A DNA stretch of 64,000 nucleotides from Callipepla californica brunnescens (GCA_023055505.1 JALIRH010000004.1:53263115-53327114), one strand, 5' to 3'; shown: positions 46,951-59,905, counted from the stretch's first letter. Notes: generated from the sequence alone by a model not told the origin. Made by a program: numbers and translations.

Positions 46951-47232
46951 TTTGGGGTCGTCGTTCTTGGGGTCAATTTTGGGGTCTCTATGGGGTCGCT
47001 ATGTATCGCTTTGGAGGTGCAGTATTTCTATCCGGCCACAAGGCGGCGCTATGGCGTTGCAGTACCCATATCCCACTACTGTGTGTCGCTGTCTCTATGT
47101 GTCTCTATGGGGTCGCTATGTATCGCTACGGAGGTGCAGTACCCATATATCACCACTGGGTGTCGCTGTGTCACTGTCTATGCATCTCTATGTGTCACTA
47201 TGTATCTCTGTGCATGCACCCTTTACAGGGCG
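46951..47232 (+). repeat. G block 10
   Basis: Two-unit form ending CCTTTACAGGGCGG, as in G block 2. Confidence 0.8.
47033..47051 (+). promoter_or_regulatory. CTCF-like motif 8
   Basis: Same 19-mer; upstream flank TATC instead of TATA. Confidence 0.45.
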
Positions 47233-47366
47233 GCTTAATAAATTAATTGCGGCTTAATTAATTCATCAGTGGCGGCTGATTGCGGGGGCGGAGCGGGGAG
47301 GGCTTCAAAAGCGCGGCCCCATAGCGCCGCTGCCCTCCCTATAGTATTGCCCCACTGCGCTGCAAC
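47233..47366 (+). promoter_or_regulatory. P block 6
   Basis: AATAAATTAATTGCGGC, then the intact GC-box core GCGGGGGCGGAGCGGGGAGG and TTCAAAAGCGCGG. Confidence 0.4.
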
Positions 47367-47635
47367 AGTTTGGGGGATTTTTTGGGGAATTCTTTGTAGC
47401 TTTTTGGGGGATTTTTAGGGTTTTTTTTTTTGGAGATTTTTTTGTGGGAATTTTCTTTTTTTTTTGGGAGGGGGATTTTTTGGAGGAGAATTTGTTTTTT
47501 TTCTTTTCGGATTTTTTTTCTTTTCTTTTCTTTTTTTTTTTGGATATTTTGGGGGATAGTTTTGGTGGATTTTTTGGGGATTTTTGGGGGAGTTTTTTGG
47601 GGTTTTTTTGGAGGCATTTTTTGGGTTCACGTATT
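47367..47635 (+). repeat. T block 7: G/T minisatellite
   Basis: About 270 bp, same variant order as T blocks 1 and 10. Confidence 0.9.
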
Positions 47636-47935
47636 TTTTTTCCTCTCTCCTGCTTCCCGTGGCCGTGCGCTGGCCGCCACGCCATCTCAGCTCTTGCCCA
47701 GAGCGGCCTGCTGAGCGCAACGGAGAATTCCCTCGGCACTCCGTGCTGCATCCATCGGGACCGGCGGAGCTGTGCATGTTCGGGGTCAGGTAGGACTAAG
47801 AGTGCTCCATGGATTTGGTCTCAGCTGCTGGACGCTGCACAGACAATTGCTCCGTCCAAATCCTCGCTGTTCCTCCCCAATCTCTTGCCCTAACTCCTCG
47901 CTGTCCCACCCCAACCTCCGGCCCTCAGTCCTATT
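47636..47935 (+). other. X block 7: exon-like (long form)
   Basis: Splice-donor candidate GT at 47,790. Core carries CCTCGGCAC for CCTCCGCAC. Confidence 0.4.
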
Positions 47936-50505
47936 CGATCCTACATCTATTCATCTCTTCCCTCCATTCCATTTCTCTATGGATCTCTTCCCTCAATTCT
48001 GTTTCTCTGTTTATTGGTTCCCTAGATTATATTTATCTTTTTATCTGTGTACTCCGTTCCGTTTCTCAGTTTATCTTTGCCCTCTACTCCCTATTTATCT
48101 ATTCCCTCTTAATTTCTCTATTAATTTGTTCCCTCTTCTCACAATTTCCTCATTATTCTGTGTCCTCAGTACTATTTCTTTATTTTTCTGCACCCTCAAT
48201 TCTATTTCCCTCTAAGTCTGTTCCTTCTTCTTTCTATTTCTCTATCAATCTATTCTCTCAATAATACTTTTCAGTTTATCTGTGCCCTCGATTCTATTCC
48301 TCTATTAATCTGTTCCCAATATTCCATTCCTCTATTAATCTCTTTTCTCACTGTAAATGTTTTAGTTTAACCCCTCTTATATCTATTACTCTATTAATCA
48401 GTTCCCTTGATTCTATTTCTCTATTTATGGGTTCCCTCTATTATTTTTCTTTTTCTATCTGTTCCCTCAGTGCTGTTTCTTAATATCCCTGTTCCCTCTT
48501 TTCCCCATTAATTTGTTCCCTCTGATCTATTTCTCTGTTAATCAGTTCCCTTTGTTCTGTTTCTCTGTTCATCAGTTCCCGCTATTCTGTTTCTCTTTTC
48601 ATCCGTGCCCTTGATTCCATTCCTTTATTAATCTGTGCCCAATATTTTATTTATCTATTCATTGGATTAAGAGGGAGAAGAGGGAGCAGATTCTGTGTTC
48701 CACCTTCTCTCTATAAATCTATGAATGTACTCCCTCTTCTTTCCGTATCCCTATTTGCCCGTTCCCTCTTTATTCCATTGCTCTATTTACCCATTCCCTC
48801 TTCTTTCTCTTTCCACATTCATCTTTTCCTTGATTCTATTTCTCTTTTTCTCTCTTCTCTCTTCTCTTTCTCTCCTTACCTGTTCCCTCGATTCTGTTTC
48901 TTTATTCATCGGTTCCCATTGATTCTGATTATCGATGCATCTATTCCCATATATTCTGATTATCTAATCATCTTTTCCCGCTAATATATTTTTCTATTTT
49001 TCTCTTCCCATCGATTCCGTTTCTCTATTCATCTGTTCCCCTAATCTGTTTCTCTATTTCTCTCTCCCCGCAACATTCTCTCTCTACTTACGCGTTCCCG
49101 CTATTCCATGTCTCTGCACATTCTTTGCCTCAGTTCTCTCTCTATTTCTCCACTCCCTCGATTCCATTCCTCTATGGAACTCTTCGCAATATTCTGTTTA
49201 TCTTCTCATCTGTTCCCTCCTCTCTCTATCAATCTGTTTAGTCCCTCTTCTGTTTCTTTTTTTAACACTTCCCACAATTTATTTCTCACTTCATCTATCC
49301 GCCCTTCTTTCTATTTCCCTATTTACATGCTCCCTCTTCTTTCTGTGTCCCTCTTTATCAGTTCCCGCTATTCTATGTCCCTATTTCTCTGTTACCATTC
49401 TCCTATGTCCCCATTTCTCTGTATCTCTTATACTATTTCCCTATTCACCTGTTCCCTCTTCTTTCTCTTTCCATATTAATCTTTTCCCTCCATTCTTTTT
49501 CTCCCTTTCCCCGTTCCCTCTTCTTCCTTTCTCTCTTTACCCGTTCCCTCTTCTTTCTCTTTCTCTCCTTATCTGTTCCCTCGATTCTCTTCTTTATCTA
49601 TCTGTTCCCATTGATTTTGCTTATCTATTCATCTATTCCCATCGATTCTGATTACCTAGTCATCTGTTCCCGCGATTCTAGATATCTATTCATCATTTCC
49701 CACTGTTATATTTATATATTTTTCTGTTCCCTCTACTCTCTTCCCTCTAATCTATTTCTCCATTAATCTGTCCACACTAATGTTTCACTCTTTATCTGTT
49801 TACTCTATTCCATTCTTCTATTAATCTGTGCCCAATATTTTATTTATCTATTAATCCGTTCCTTTTTCTTGATTCTATCTCCCTGTTAAACAGTTCCCTC
49901 TCCTTTCTATTGCTGTGTTCACCTGTTCTCTCCATTCTCTTCCTCTAGTTATCTCTTCCCTCTTCTCTCTATTACTCTATTCTATTTCTCTCTATATCTG
50001 TTTCCTGAATTCTCTCTATTAATCTCCACCCTCGATTCTATTTCTCTGCTCATCTGTTCCCTCTAATCTATATCTCAGTTGATCTGTTCCCTCTTCTCCC
50101 TATCAATATATTCCCTCAATTTTATTTCTCTATTAATCTATACCCTCTTCTCTCTATTAATCCTTTCATTCTCTTCTTATTTTTCTCTATTTATCTGTAT
50201 CCTCTATGCTGTTTCTCTCTTCACCTATTCCCTCTGATCTATTTCCTTAATTATCTCTACCCGCTCTTCCATTTCTCTCTTTATCTGTTCCCGCTAATCC
50301 CTTTCTCCGTTCATCTGTTCCCAATGTAGTATTTCTCTATTCATCTCTTCCCTCTTTTCTCTATCAGACAAATAATCTGTTCCAACTTCTCTCTATAAAT
50401 CTATTAAATTATTCCCTCTTCAATCTATTTCTGCCTTAATCAGTTCCCTCGATTCTATTTCTCTGTTCATCTCTTCTCTCTTCTTTCTGTTTCTTTCCCT
50501 GTGGC
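47936..50505 (+). repeat. 30-bp satellite
   Basis: 48,300-49,740 is collinear with 37,600-39,000. The end is collinear with 28,000-28,556. Confidence 0.9.
48664..48690 (-). repeat. inverted satellite monomer (second copy)
   Basis: Same purine-rich GATTAAGAGGGAGAAGAGGG island as near 37,957, at the same place in the duplicated segment. Confidence 0.7.
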
Positions 50506-50555
50506 GTGGCTTTATGATTTCTGGCATTGCTATTCCACACCATAACATCCCGTTA
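50506..50555 (-). mobile_element. E remnant (left-arm end)
   Basis: As at 28,557, with TTCCCTGTGG at the outer edge. Confidence 0.65.
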
Positions 50556-51074
50556 CCTCTTCATTCTATTTCTCTATTTATCTGTTCCCTCCAATCTATT
50601 TCTCTACTAGACTCTTCCCTCTAATTATTTCTCTATTAATCTGTCCCCACTAATCTCTTTCTCTATTTATCTGTTCCCTCAATACGATTTCACTATTTAT
50701 CTCTTTACTCTATTCCATTCCTCTCTTCATCTCTGCCCAATATTTTATTTATCTATTAATCTGTTCCCTCTTCTCTCTATTAATCAAATAATCTGTTCCA
50801 ACTTCTCTCTATAAATCTATTAAATTATTCCCTCTTCTTTCTGTTTCTCTATTAATCACTTCCCTCTTCTCACTATTAATCCGTTCCCTCAATGATATTT
50901 CCCTATCAATCTGTTCCCTCTTCTATTTCCCTATTAGTCTGTTCCCTCTTCTTCCTATTTCCGTATTGATTTGTTCCGCCTGCTTTCCATGTCCCTCTAC
51001 CTCTCTTCCCTCGATTCTATTTCCCCGTCCATCTGTTCCCATCGGTTCTGTTTCTCTCTACATCCGCTCCCTCT
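50556..51074 (+). repeat. 30-bp satellite, E-to-L spacer
   Basis: Collinear with 1464-1981. Confidence 0.9.
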
Positions 51075-51821
51075 GTTATAGGTGTGCAGAGAGCGATACA
51101 CACCGATCGTTGCCGGCAGTGAGGAATTAATTGAGCAAGCAATAAACGAGCGGAGCAGCGCTGGGCGGCCGGGAGTCTGCGCTCCACCGGGTAACGGGAA
51201 CCAGAAAACACTGTCGGAAACAACTGGAAGGAAAAGGTCACCTTTTAGCCCAGGATGCGGTGATACGGTTTGATGAACGAGGTGATCAAAGGAAAAGGGG
51301 GGATTGTGATAGGAAACGAGGTCTGTGCTTTCTATTCCCGTTCATCAAACCGACTCGAGATGGATGGGGCAGTGTTTGGCAGCACTTATTTTTCTTAGAG
51401 CTGTGTGGTCGGTAGAAGTCTGAAAGTGGATGGAGAGATGGTTTTGGAAATCGGAGCCACAGCGCTTAGTTCTGACACCTGGGCAATGAACATAACATAG
51501 CAGCGACCTTCTGAGGAACCGCCGAAGGAAAAGAAGTGGAAATCTCCTCTTGAGCGCACGCGATCGGAGCTGAAGAGGACCGCAGCCTTCATCTCTTCTC
51601 TGCGAGGAGGCAGAGAACGACTCCCAAATAGCAGCCGGCGCAGCCCAGGAAGGAAAGAGAACCACGAATATAGAGATAAGAGCCGATAAGAAGAGGGGTC
51701 GGCTCCTCTGGTGGAGCGCAGACTCCCGGCCGCCCAGCGCTGCTCCGCTTCTGTATTGCTTGCTCAATAAATTCCTTACTATCGGCAGCGATCGGTGTGT
51801 ATCGTTCTTCACGCCTATAAC
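51075..51821. mobile_element. L element copy 4
   Basis: Full-length. The minus open frame is extended to 155 codons because CTCCTTTATT is CTTCTGTATT in this copy. Confidence 0.6.
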
Positions 51822-53466
51822 CCCTCTTCTCGCTATCGATCTGCTCCCTCGGTTCCATTTCTCTGTTTATCTGTTCCCTCTTCTCAGTATTCATCTGTTC
51901 CCTTGATTTTAATCCCTATACATCTTTTCCCTCGATTCTGTTTCCCTACACAACTGTTCTCCTTGATTCTTTTACGCTGTGCATCCGTTCCCATCGGTTC
52001 TATCTCTCTATTCATCTCTTCCCGCTAATCAATAGATCTATTCATCTGTTCCCGCTAATCTCTTTCTCCATTTATCTCTTCCCGCAACGTTCTCCATCTC
52101 TACTTATCCGTTCCCGCTATTCTATTTCTCTACTCATCCTTTGCCTCAGTATTCTCTCTCTATTTATCTGTTCCCTCAATACTATTTCTCTATTTATCCG
52201 CTCCCTCGATGCCATCCGTCTGTTCATCTGTTCCCAATATCCCATTTATCTAATAATCCCTTCCAACTTCTCTCTATAAATCTATGAAATTATTCTTTCT
52301 TCCTCTCTATTTATCTGCTCCAGCTGCTCTATTGCTCTCTTTACTTATTCCTTCTTTATCCTCTTTCTCTATTTACCAGTTCCCTCTTTGTTCTATTACT
52401 CTATTTATCTCTTCCCTCTTATTTTTTTCCTATCAGTCTCTTCCCTCTACTTGACATTTCTCTCTTGATCTGTTCCATCGATTCTATTTCTTTCTTTATC
52501 CGTTCTCTCTATTCCATTTCTCTCTCAGTGCCCTGGATTCTATTTCTCTGTTCAACAGTTCCCTCTCCTTTCTATGTCTCTGTTTTCCTGTTCCCTCCAT
52601 TCTGTGTTTTCGCTTTGTGTTCCCTCCATTCTATTCCTCTCGTTATCTGTTCCCTCTTCTATCCATTTATCCCTTCCCCATATTCTATTTCTCTATTTAT
52701 CTTTTCCGTCTCCTCCCTATAAATCCATTCCCCCTATTCCATTTCTCTGTTCATATATTCCCTCTTCTCTCTATTAATCTCTTCCATCAATGCTATTCCT
52801 CTTTTTATTTGTTCCCTCATATTTCTATTTCTCTATTTATTTATTTCTGTCTCCTATTTCTGTTTATTTCTTCCCTGGATTTTCTTTCTCTATTTTTGTA
52901 TTCCCGATATTCTCCTTCTTTATTTATCTGTTCTGCCTGCTTTCTATTTCTCTATTTACCCGTTCCCGCTGTTCTATTTCTCGACGAACGCGTTCCCTCG
53001 TTTCTATTCCTTCCTTCATCTCTTCTCCCTAGTAATTTCTTCCCTCAATTTTCATTCTCTCTTAATCTTTCCCCTTTATTCTATTTCTCCCTTAATCATT
53101 TCCCTCCACTCTATTTGTCTCTGTAACTGTTCCCTCCGTTCTGTTTCTCTTCATCCGATCCCTCTTCTCACTATTTATTATTTCCCTCTGTTCTGTTTCT
53201 CTGTTCACCTGTTCCATCTGATCTATTTCTCCGTTAATCAGTTCCCACTGTTCTGTTTCTCTTTTAATCCGTTCCCTCCATTCCATTCCTCTTCTAATCG
53301 GTTACCTCTTCTCTCTATAAAATTATTATTTATTCCCTCTTATATCTATTTCTCTATTAATCTGTCCCCACTAATCTATTTCTCTGTTCATCTGTTCCCT
53401 CAATACTATTTCACTCTTTATCTGTTTGCTCCATTCCATTCCTCTGTTCATCTGTGCCCAATATCT
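51822..53466 (+). repeat. 30-bp satellite, L-to-G spacer
   Basis: Collinear with 2729-4375. Confidence 0.9.
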
Positions 53467-53760
53467 CTTTTGGGGTCGTCGTTCTTGGGGTCAATTTTGG
53501 GGTCTCTATGGGGTCGCTATGTATCGCTCTGGAGGTGCAGTATTTCTATACGGCCACAAGGCGGCGCTATGGCGTTGCAGTACCCATATCCACCACTGGG
53601 TGTCGATGTCTCTATGTGTCGCTATGGGGTCGCTCTGTATCTCTATGGAGGTGCAGTACCCATATCCACCACTGGGTGTCGCTGTGTCGCTGTGTCTCTA
53701 TGGGGTAACTGTGTCTCTATGGGAAGCCATAGGGACCCATAGAGACACAGATACCCCATA
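53467..53760 (+). repeat. G block 11
   Basis: Two-unit form ending in an inverted CTATGGGAAGCCATAGGG stretch, then a P block. Confidence 0.8.
53551..53569 (+). promoter_or_regulatory. CTCF-like motif 9
   Basis: Same 19-mer and orientation as at 4462. Confidence 0.45.
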
Positions 53761-54016
53761 TTATTTAATTAACGGCGCCTTAATTAACTCATTATTGGAG
53801 CCTTAATTAATTCACTCACCGCCGCTGCGTTAATGAATGGCGGCTGATTGTGGGGGCGGAGCGGGGAGGGCTTCAAAAGCGCGGCCCCATAGAGCCGCTG
53901 CCCTCCCTATAGCATTGCCCCACTGCGCTGCCCCATAGCGCTGCCCCATAGCTCCGCTCCCTGCCCCATAGCGCTGCCCCATAGCTCTGCTCTCTGCCCC
54001 ATAGCGCTGCCACATT
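53761..54016 (+). promoter_or_regulatory. P block 7, with CCCCATAG repeats
   Basis: TTAATTAACGGCGCC, the GC-box core GTGGGGGCGGAGCGGGGAGG and about two 33-bp CCCCATAG units. Confidence 0.4.
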
Positions 54017-54245
54017 GGGGGGATCTTTTGGGGGAATTTTGGGGTTTTTTTGGGGGAATTTTTGGGGTTTTCTTGGGGGGGGGGGATTTTTTGAGGGATT
54101 TTTGGGGGATTTTTTGGAGGGTTTTTTGGGATATTTTTGGGATTTTTTGGGGTTTTTTTGGGGGATTTTTGGGGGATTTTTTTTTTTTTGTGGGGGGATT
54201 TTTTGGGGGATTTTTTGTTTTTTTTTGTGGGATTTTTTGGGGTGA
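54017..54245 (+). repeat. T block 8: G/T minisatellite
   Basis: About 230 bp, with a G9 run near 54,077. Confidence 0.9.
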
Positions 54246-54495
54246 TTTTGTGTGTTCCTGATTTCTCCTCTTGCCCAGAGCGGCCTGCTGAGCGCAACGG
54301 AGAATTCCCTCGGCACTCCGTGCTGCATCCATCGGGACCGGCGGAGCTGTGCATGTTCGGGGTCAGGTAGGACTAAGAGTGCTCCATGGATTTGGTCTCA
54401 GCTGCTGGACGCTGCACAGACAATTGCTCCGTCCAAATCCTCGCTGTTCCTCCCCAATCTCTGGCCCTAACTCCTCGCTGTCCCACCCCAATATC
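54246..54495 (+). other. X block 8: exon-like (short form)
   Basis: Splice-donor candidate GT at 54,367. Upstream reads GTGTTCCTGATTTCTCCTC. Confidence 0.4.
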
Positions 54496-55010
54496 CCGCT
54501 GTTCTATTGCTCTATTTGTCCGTTCCCTCATATTTCTCTTTCTCTCTTTATCTGTTCCCTCGATTCTATCTCTCTATTAATCTTCTCCCTCTATTTGATA
54601 TCTATATTTATCTGTTGCCTCTTCTCTCTATTAATTCATTCCCTCTATTTTATTTCTCTATATATCTGTGTCCTGAATTCTATTCCTCCATTAATCTCTC
54701 CCCTCGGTTCTATTTCTCTATTTATCCGTGCCCTCGATTCCATTCCTCTATTCATCTGTTCCCAATTTCTATTAATCAAAGAATCTGTTCCAACTTCTCT
54801 CTATAAATCTATTAAATGATTCCCTCTCCTTTCTATTTTTCTGTTAATCAGTTCCCTCCCTATTTCTCTGTTTAACTATTCCCACCATTCCATTTCTCTC
54901 TCCATCTGTTCCTGCCATTCTATTTCTCTATTTATCTGTTCCCTCTCTTCTATTTCTCTCTTCATCTGTCCCCTCTATTGACCTCTTCCCAATACTCCTT
55001 TCCATTCCCC
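54496..55010 (+). repeat. 30-bp satellite
   Basis: From about 54,670 collinear with 14,840-15,200. Confidence 0.9.
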
Positions 55011-56395
55011 CCTATCCTCTCTTTCCAACCTCACTATTGCAGCCCATCCTCCGTCCTTAACTCCTCGCTATCTCAGCCCATCTTCTGCCTTCCAGTATCT
55101 GCTATTCCGGCCCAATCTCCGTCCGTAACTCCTCGCTGTTCCTCCGCAATCTCTGTCTCAACTCTTCACATCTCCACCCCAAACTCCGGCCCTAAATCCT
55201 CAGCGTTCTCCCCAATCTCTGGCCCTAAATCCTCACTGTTACACCCCAATTCTGGCCCTAAATCCTCCCTCTCCCACCCCAAACTCCGGCCCTAAATCCT
55301 CCCTCTCCCACCCCAAACTCCGGCCCTAAATCCTCCCTCTCCCATCCCAAACTCCGGCCCTAAATCCTCCCTCTCCCACCCCAAACTCCGGCCCTAAATC
55401 CTCCCTCTCCCACCCCAAACTCCGGCCCTAAATCCTCCCTCTCCCACCCCAAACTCTGGCCCTAAATCCTCCCTCTCCCACCCCAAACTCTGGCCCTAAA
55501 TCCTCCCTCTCCAACCCCAAACTCTGCAATAAATCCTCCCTCTCCCACCCCAAACTCTGGCCCTAAATCCTCCCTCTCCCACTCCAAACTCCGGCCCTAA
55601 ATCCTCCCTCTCCCACCCCAAACTCCGGCTCTAAATCCTCCCTCTCCCACCCCAAACTCCGGCCCTAGATCCTCAGTGTTCCCCCCAATCTCCGTCCCTA
55701 AATCCTCACTGTTACACCCCAATTCTGGCCCTAAATCCTCACTGTTACACCCCAATTTTGGCCCTAAATCCTCCCTCTCCCACCCCAATCTCCGGCCCTA
55801 AATCCTCCCTCTCCCACCCCAAACTCCGGCCCTAAATCCTCCCTCTCCCACTCCAAACTTCGGCCCTAAATCCTCGCTCTCCCACCCCAAACTCTGACCC
55901 TAAATCCTCCCTCTCCCACCCCAAACTGGCCCTAAATCCTCCCTCTCCCACCCCAAACTCCGGCCCTAAATCCTCCCTCTCCCACCCCAAACTCTGACCC
56001 TAAATCCTCCCTCTCCCACCCCAAACTCTGGCCCTAAATCCTCCCTCTCCCACCCCAAACTCCGGCCCTAAATCCTCCCTCTCCCACCCCAAACTCTGAC
56101 CCTAAATCCTCCCTCTCCCACCCCAAACTCTGGCCCTAAATCCTCCCTCTCCCACCCCAAACTCCGGCCCTAAATCCTCCCTCTCCCACCCCATTTCTGA
56201 CCCTAAATCCTCCCTCTCCCACCCCAAACTCAGGCCCTAAATGCTCCCTCTCCCACCCCAAACTCTGCCCGTGAATGCTGACTGTCTTGCTCCAAACTCC
56301 TGCACAAACTCCTCGCAGTTCCACACCGATCTCTGGCCCTAAATCCTTCCTCTTCCTCACCAATCTCTGGCCCCAGCTCCTCGCTCTTCCTTGCT
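55011..56395 (+). repeat. C array 2: 33-34-bp CCCTAAATCC minisatellite
   Basis: About 40 units, more homogeneous than array 1 in its first half. Ends in the same CTGCCCGTGAATGCTGACTG transition as array 1. Confidence 0.9.
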
Positions 56396-56555
56396 CAACT
56401 TTTTTGGGAGGATTTTCTTGGAATTCTTATGGGTTATTTTGGGGGGGTTATTTGAGGGGATATGTTTTGGGAATTTTGGGGGATTTTTGGGGGGATTTTT
56501 TCTGCTTTTGGGGGATTTTTAAAAGAATTTTTGGGGATTTTTTGTGGGATTTTGT
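56396..56555 (+). repeat. T block 9 (short, post-C form)
   Basis: About 160 bp, paralog of T block 4. Confidence 0.85.
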
Positions 56556-56870
56556 GTGTTCCTGATGTCTCGTTCCTGCTTCCCGTGGCCGTGCGCTGGC
56601 TGCCACGCCGTCTCAGCTCTTGCACAGAGCGGCCTGCTGAGCGCAACGGAGAATTCCCTCCGCACTCCGTGCTGCATCCATCGGGACCGGCGGAGCTGTG
56701 CATGTTCGGGGTCAGGTAGGACTAAGAGTGCTCCATGGATTTGGTCTCAGCTGATGGACGCTGCACAGACAATTGCTCCATCCAAATCCTCGCTGTTCCT
56801 CCCCAGTCTCTGGCCCTAACTCCTCGCTGTCCCACCCCAACCTCCGGCCCTCAGTCCTATTCGGTCCTAC
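56556..56870 (+). other. X block 9: exon-like (long form)
   Basis: Splice-donor candidate GT at 56,716. Private changes CTGATGGACG and CTCCATCC after the donor. Confidence 0.4.
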
Positions 56871-57380
56871 ATCTATTCTTCTCTTCCCTCCATTCTGTTT
56901 CTCTGTGGATCTCTTCCTTCGAATCTATTCCTCTCGTTATCTGTTCCCTCTTCTCTCTATGAATTTATTCCCTCCATTCTCCCTGTAAATTTCTTCCCTC
57001 AATTTTATTTCTCTATTAATCTATACCCTCTTCTCTCTATTAATCCTTTCATTCTATTCTTATTTTTCTCTATTAATCTGTATCCTCTATGCTATTTCTC
57101 TCTTCACCTATTCCCTCTGATCTATTTCCCTAATTATCTCTACCCGCTCTTCCATTTCTCTCTTTACCTATTCCCGCTAATCCCTTTCTCCGTTCATCTG
57201 TTCCCAATGTAGTATTTCTCTATTCATCTCTTCCCTCTTTTCTCTATCAGACAAATAATCTGTTCCAACTTCTCTCTATAAATCTATTAAATTATTCCCT
57301 CTTCAATCTATTTCTGCCTTAATCCGTTCCCTCGATTCTATTTCTCTGTTCATCTCTCCTCTCTTCTTTCTGTTTCTTTC
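56871..57380 (+). repeat. 30-bp satellite
   Basis: Leads into an E remnant; collinear with the end of 40,293-41,616. Confidence 0.9.
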
Positions 57381-57440
57381 TTTACCTGTGGCGTGGCTTT
57401 ATGATTTCTGGCATTGCTATTCCACCCCATAACATCCCGT
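57381..57440 (-). mobile_element. E remnant (left-arm end)
   Basis: As at 28,557, with CACCCCATAAC for CACACCATAAC. Confidence 0.65.
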
Positions 57441-57957
57441 TACCTCTTCATTCTATTTCTCTATTTATCTGTTCCCTCCAATCTATTTCTCTACTAGACT
57501 CTTCCCTCTAATTTATTGCTCTATTAATCTCTCCCCACTAATCTCTTTCTCTATTTATCTGTTCCCTCAATACGATTTCACTATTTATCTCTTTACTCTA
57601 TTCCATTCCTCTCTTCATCTCTGCCCAATATTTTATTTATCTATTAATCTGTTCCCTCTTTATTAATCAAATAATCTGTTCCAACTTCTCTCTTTGAATC
57701 CATTAAATTATTCCCTCTTCTTTCTGTTTCTCTATTAATCACTTCCCTCTTCTCACTATTAATCCGTTCCCTCAATGATATTTCCCTATCAATCTGTTCC
57801 CTCTTCTATTTCCCTATTAGTCTGTTCCCTCTTCTTCCTATTTCCGTATTGATTTGTTCCGCCTGCTTTCCATGTCCCTCTACCTCTCTTCCCTCGATTC
57901 TATTTCCCCGTCCATCTGTTCCCATCGGTTCTGTTTCTCTCTACATCCGCTCCCTCT
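57441..57957 (+). repeat. 30-bp satellite, E-to-L spacer
   Basis: Collinear with 1464-1981. Confidence 0.9.
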
Positions 57958-58704
57958 GTTATAGGTGTGCAGAGAGCGATACACACCGATCGTTGCCGGC
58001 AGTGAGGAATTAATTGAGCAAGCAATAAACAAGCGGAGCAGCGCTGGGCGGCCGGGAGTCTGCGCTCCACCGGATAACGGGAACCAGCAAACACTGTCGG
58101 AAACAACTGGAAGGAAAAGGTCACCTTTTAGCCCAGGGTGCGGTGATACGGTTTGATGAACGAGGTGATCAAAGGAAAAGGGGGGATTGTGATAGGAAAC
58201 GAGGTCTGTGCTTTCTATTCTCGTTCATCAAACCGACTCGAGATGGATGGGGCAGTGTTTGGCAGCGCTTATTTTTCTTAGAGCTGTGTGGTCGGTCGAA
58301 GTCTGAAAGTGGATGGAGAGATGGTTTTGGAAATCGGAGCCACAGCGCTTAGTTCTGACACCTGGGCAATGATCATAACATAGCAGCGACCTTCTGAGGA
58401 ACCGCCGAAGGAAAAGAAGTGGAAATCTCCTCTTGAGCGCACGCGATCGGAGCTGAAGAGGACCGCAGCCTTCATCTCTTCTCTGCGAGGAGGCAGAGAA
58501 CGACTCCCAAATAGCAGCCGGCGCAGCCCAGGAAGGAAAGAGAACCACGAATATAGAGATAAGAGCCGATAAGAAGAGGGGTCGGCTCCTCTGGTGGAGC
58601 GCAGACTCCCGGCCGCCCAGCGCTGCTCCGCTCCTTTATTGCTTGCTCAATAAATTCCTTACTATTGGCAGCGATTGGTGTGTATCGTTCTTCACGCCTA
58701 TAAC
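57958..58704. mobile_element. L element copy 5
   Basis: Full-length; inner stem intact; AAACAAGCGG replaces AAACGAGCGG in the left arm. Confidence 0.6.
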
Positions 58705-59655
58705 CCCTCCTCTCGCTATCGATCTGCTCCCTCGGTTCCATTGCTCTGTTTATCTGTTCCCTCTTCTCAGTATTCATCTGTTCCCTCGATTTTACATCCC
58801 CGTACATCTTTTCCCTCGATTCTGTTTCCCTATACAACTGTTCTCATTGATTCTTTTACGCTGTGCATCCGTTCCCATCGGTTCTATCTCTCTATTCATC
58901 TCTTCCCGCTAATCAATAGATCTATTCATCTGTTCCCGCTAATCTATTTCTCCATTTATCTCTTCCCGCAACGTTCTCCATCTCTACTTATCCCTTCCCG
59001 CTATTCTATTTCTCTACTTATCCTTTGCCTCAGTGCTCTCTCTCTATTTATCTGTTCCCTCAATACTATTTCTCTATTTATCCGCTCCCTCGATGCCATC
59101 CGTCTGTTCATCTGTTCCCAATATCCCATTTATCTAATAATCCGTTCCACCTTCTCTCTATAAATCTATTAAATTATTCTTTCTTCCTCTCTGTATATCT
59201 GCTCCAGCTGCTCTATTGCTCTCTTTACTTATTCCTTCTTTATTCTCTTTCTCTATTTACCAGTTCCCTCTTTATTCTATTACTCTATTTCTCTCTTCCC
59301 TCTTCTTATTTTTTTCCTATCAGTCTCTTCCCTCTACTTGACATTTCTCTCTTTATCTGTTCCATCGATTCTATTTCTTTCTTTATCCGTTCTCTCTATT
59401 CCATTTCTCTCTCAGTGCCCTGGATTCTATTTCTCTGTTCAACAGTTCCCTCTCCTTTCTATGTCTCTGTTTTCATGTTCCCTCCATTCTGTGTTTTCTC
59501 TTTGCGTTCCCTCCATTCTATTCCTCTCGTTATCTGTTCCCTCTTCTATCCGTTTCTCTCTTCCCGATATTCTATTTCTCTATTTATCTGTTCCCTCAAT
59601 ACTATTTCACTCTTTATCAGTTTACTCTCTTCCATTCCTCTCTTCATCTGTGCCC
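58705..59655 (+). repeat. 30-bp satellite, shortened L-to-G spacer
   Basis: 952 bp against about 1,646 in the other four units. About 690 bp of satellite is missing before the G block. The 322-codon frame at 59,025-59,993 runs on into G and is a by-product. Confidence 0.9.
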
Positions 59656-59905
59656 AGTATCTCTTTTGGGGTCGTCGTTCTTGGGGTCAATTTTGGGGTC
59701 TCTATGGGGTCGCTATGTATCGCTCTGGAGGTGCAGTATTTCTATACGGCCACAAGGCGGCGCTATGGCGTTGCAGTACCGATATCCACCACTGGGTGTC
59801 GCTGTGTCTCTGGGGTCGCTATGTATCTCTATGGAGGTGCAGTACCCATATCCACCACTGGGTGTCGCTGTGTCTCTGTGTCTCTACGGGGTCACTGTGT
59901 TTCAC
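59656..59905 (+). repeat. G block 12
   Basis: Two-unit form with CCGATATCCACC, shared only with G block 1. Confidence 0.8.
59747..59765 (+). promoter_or_regulatory. CTCF-like motif 10
   Basis: Same 19-mer and orientation as at 4462. Confidence 0.45.
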
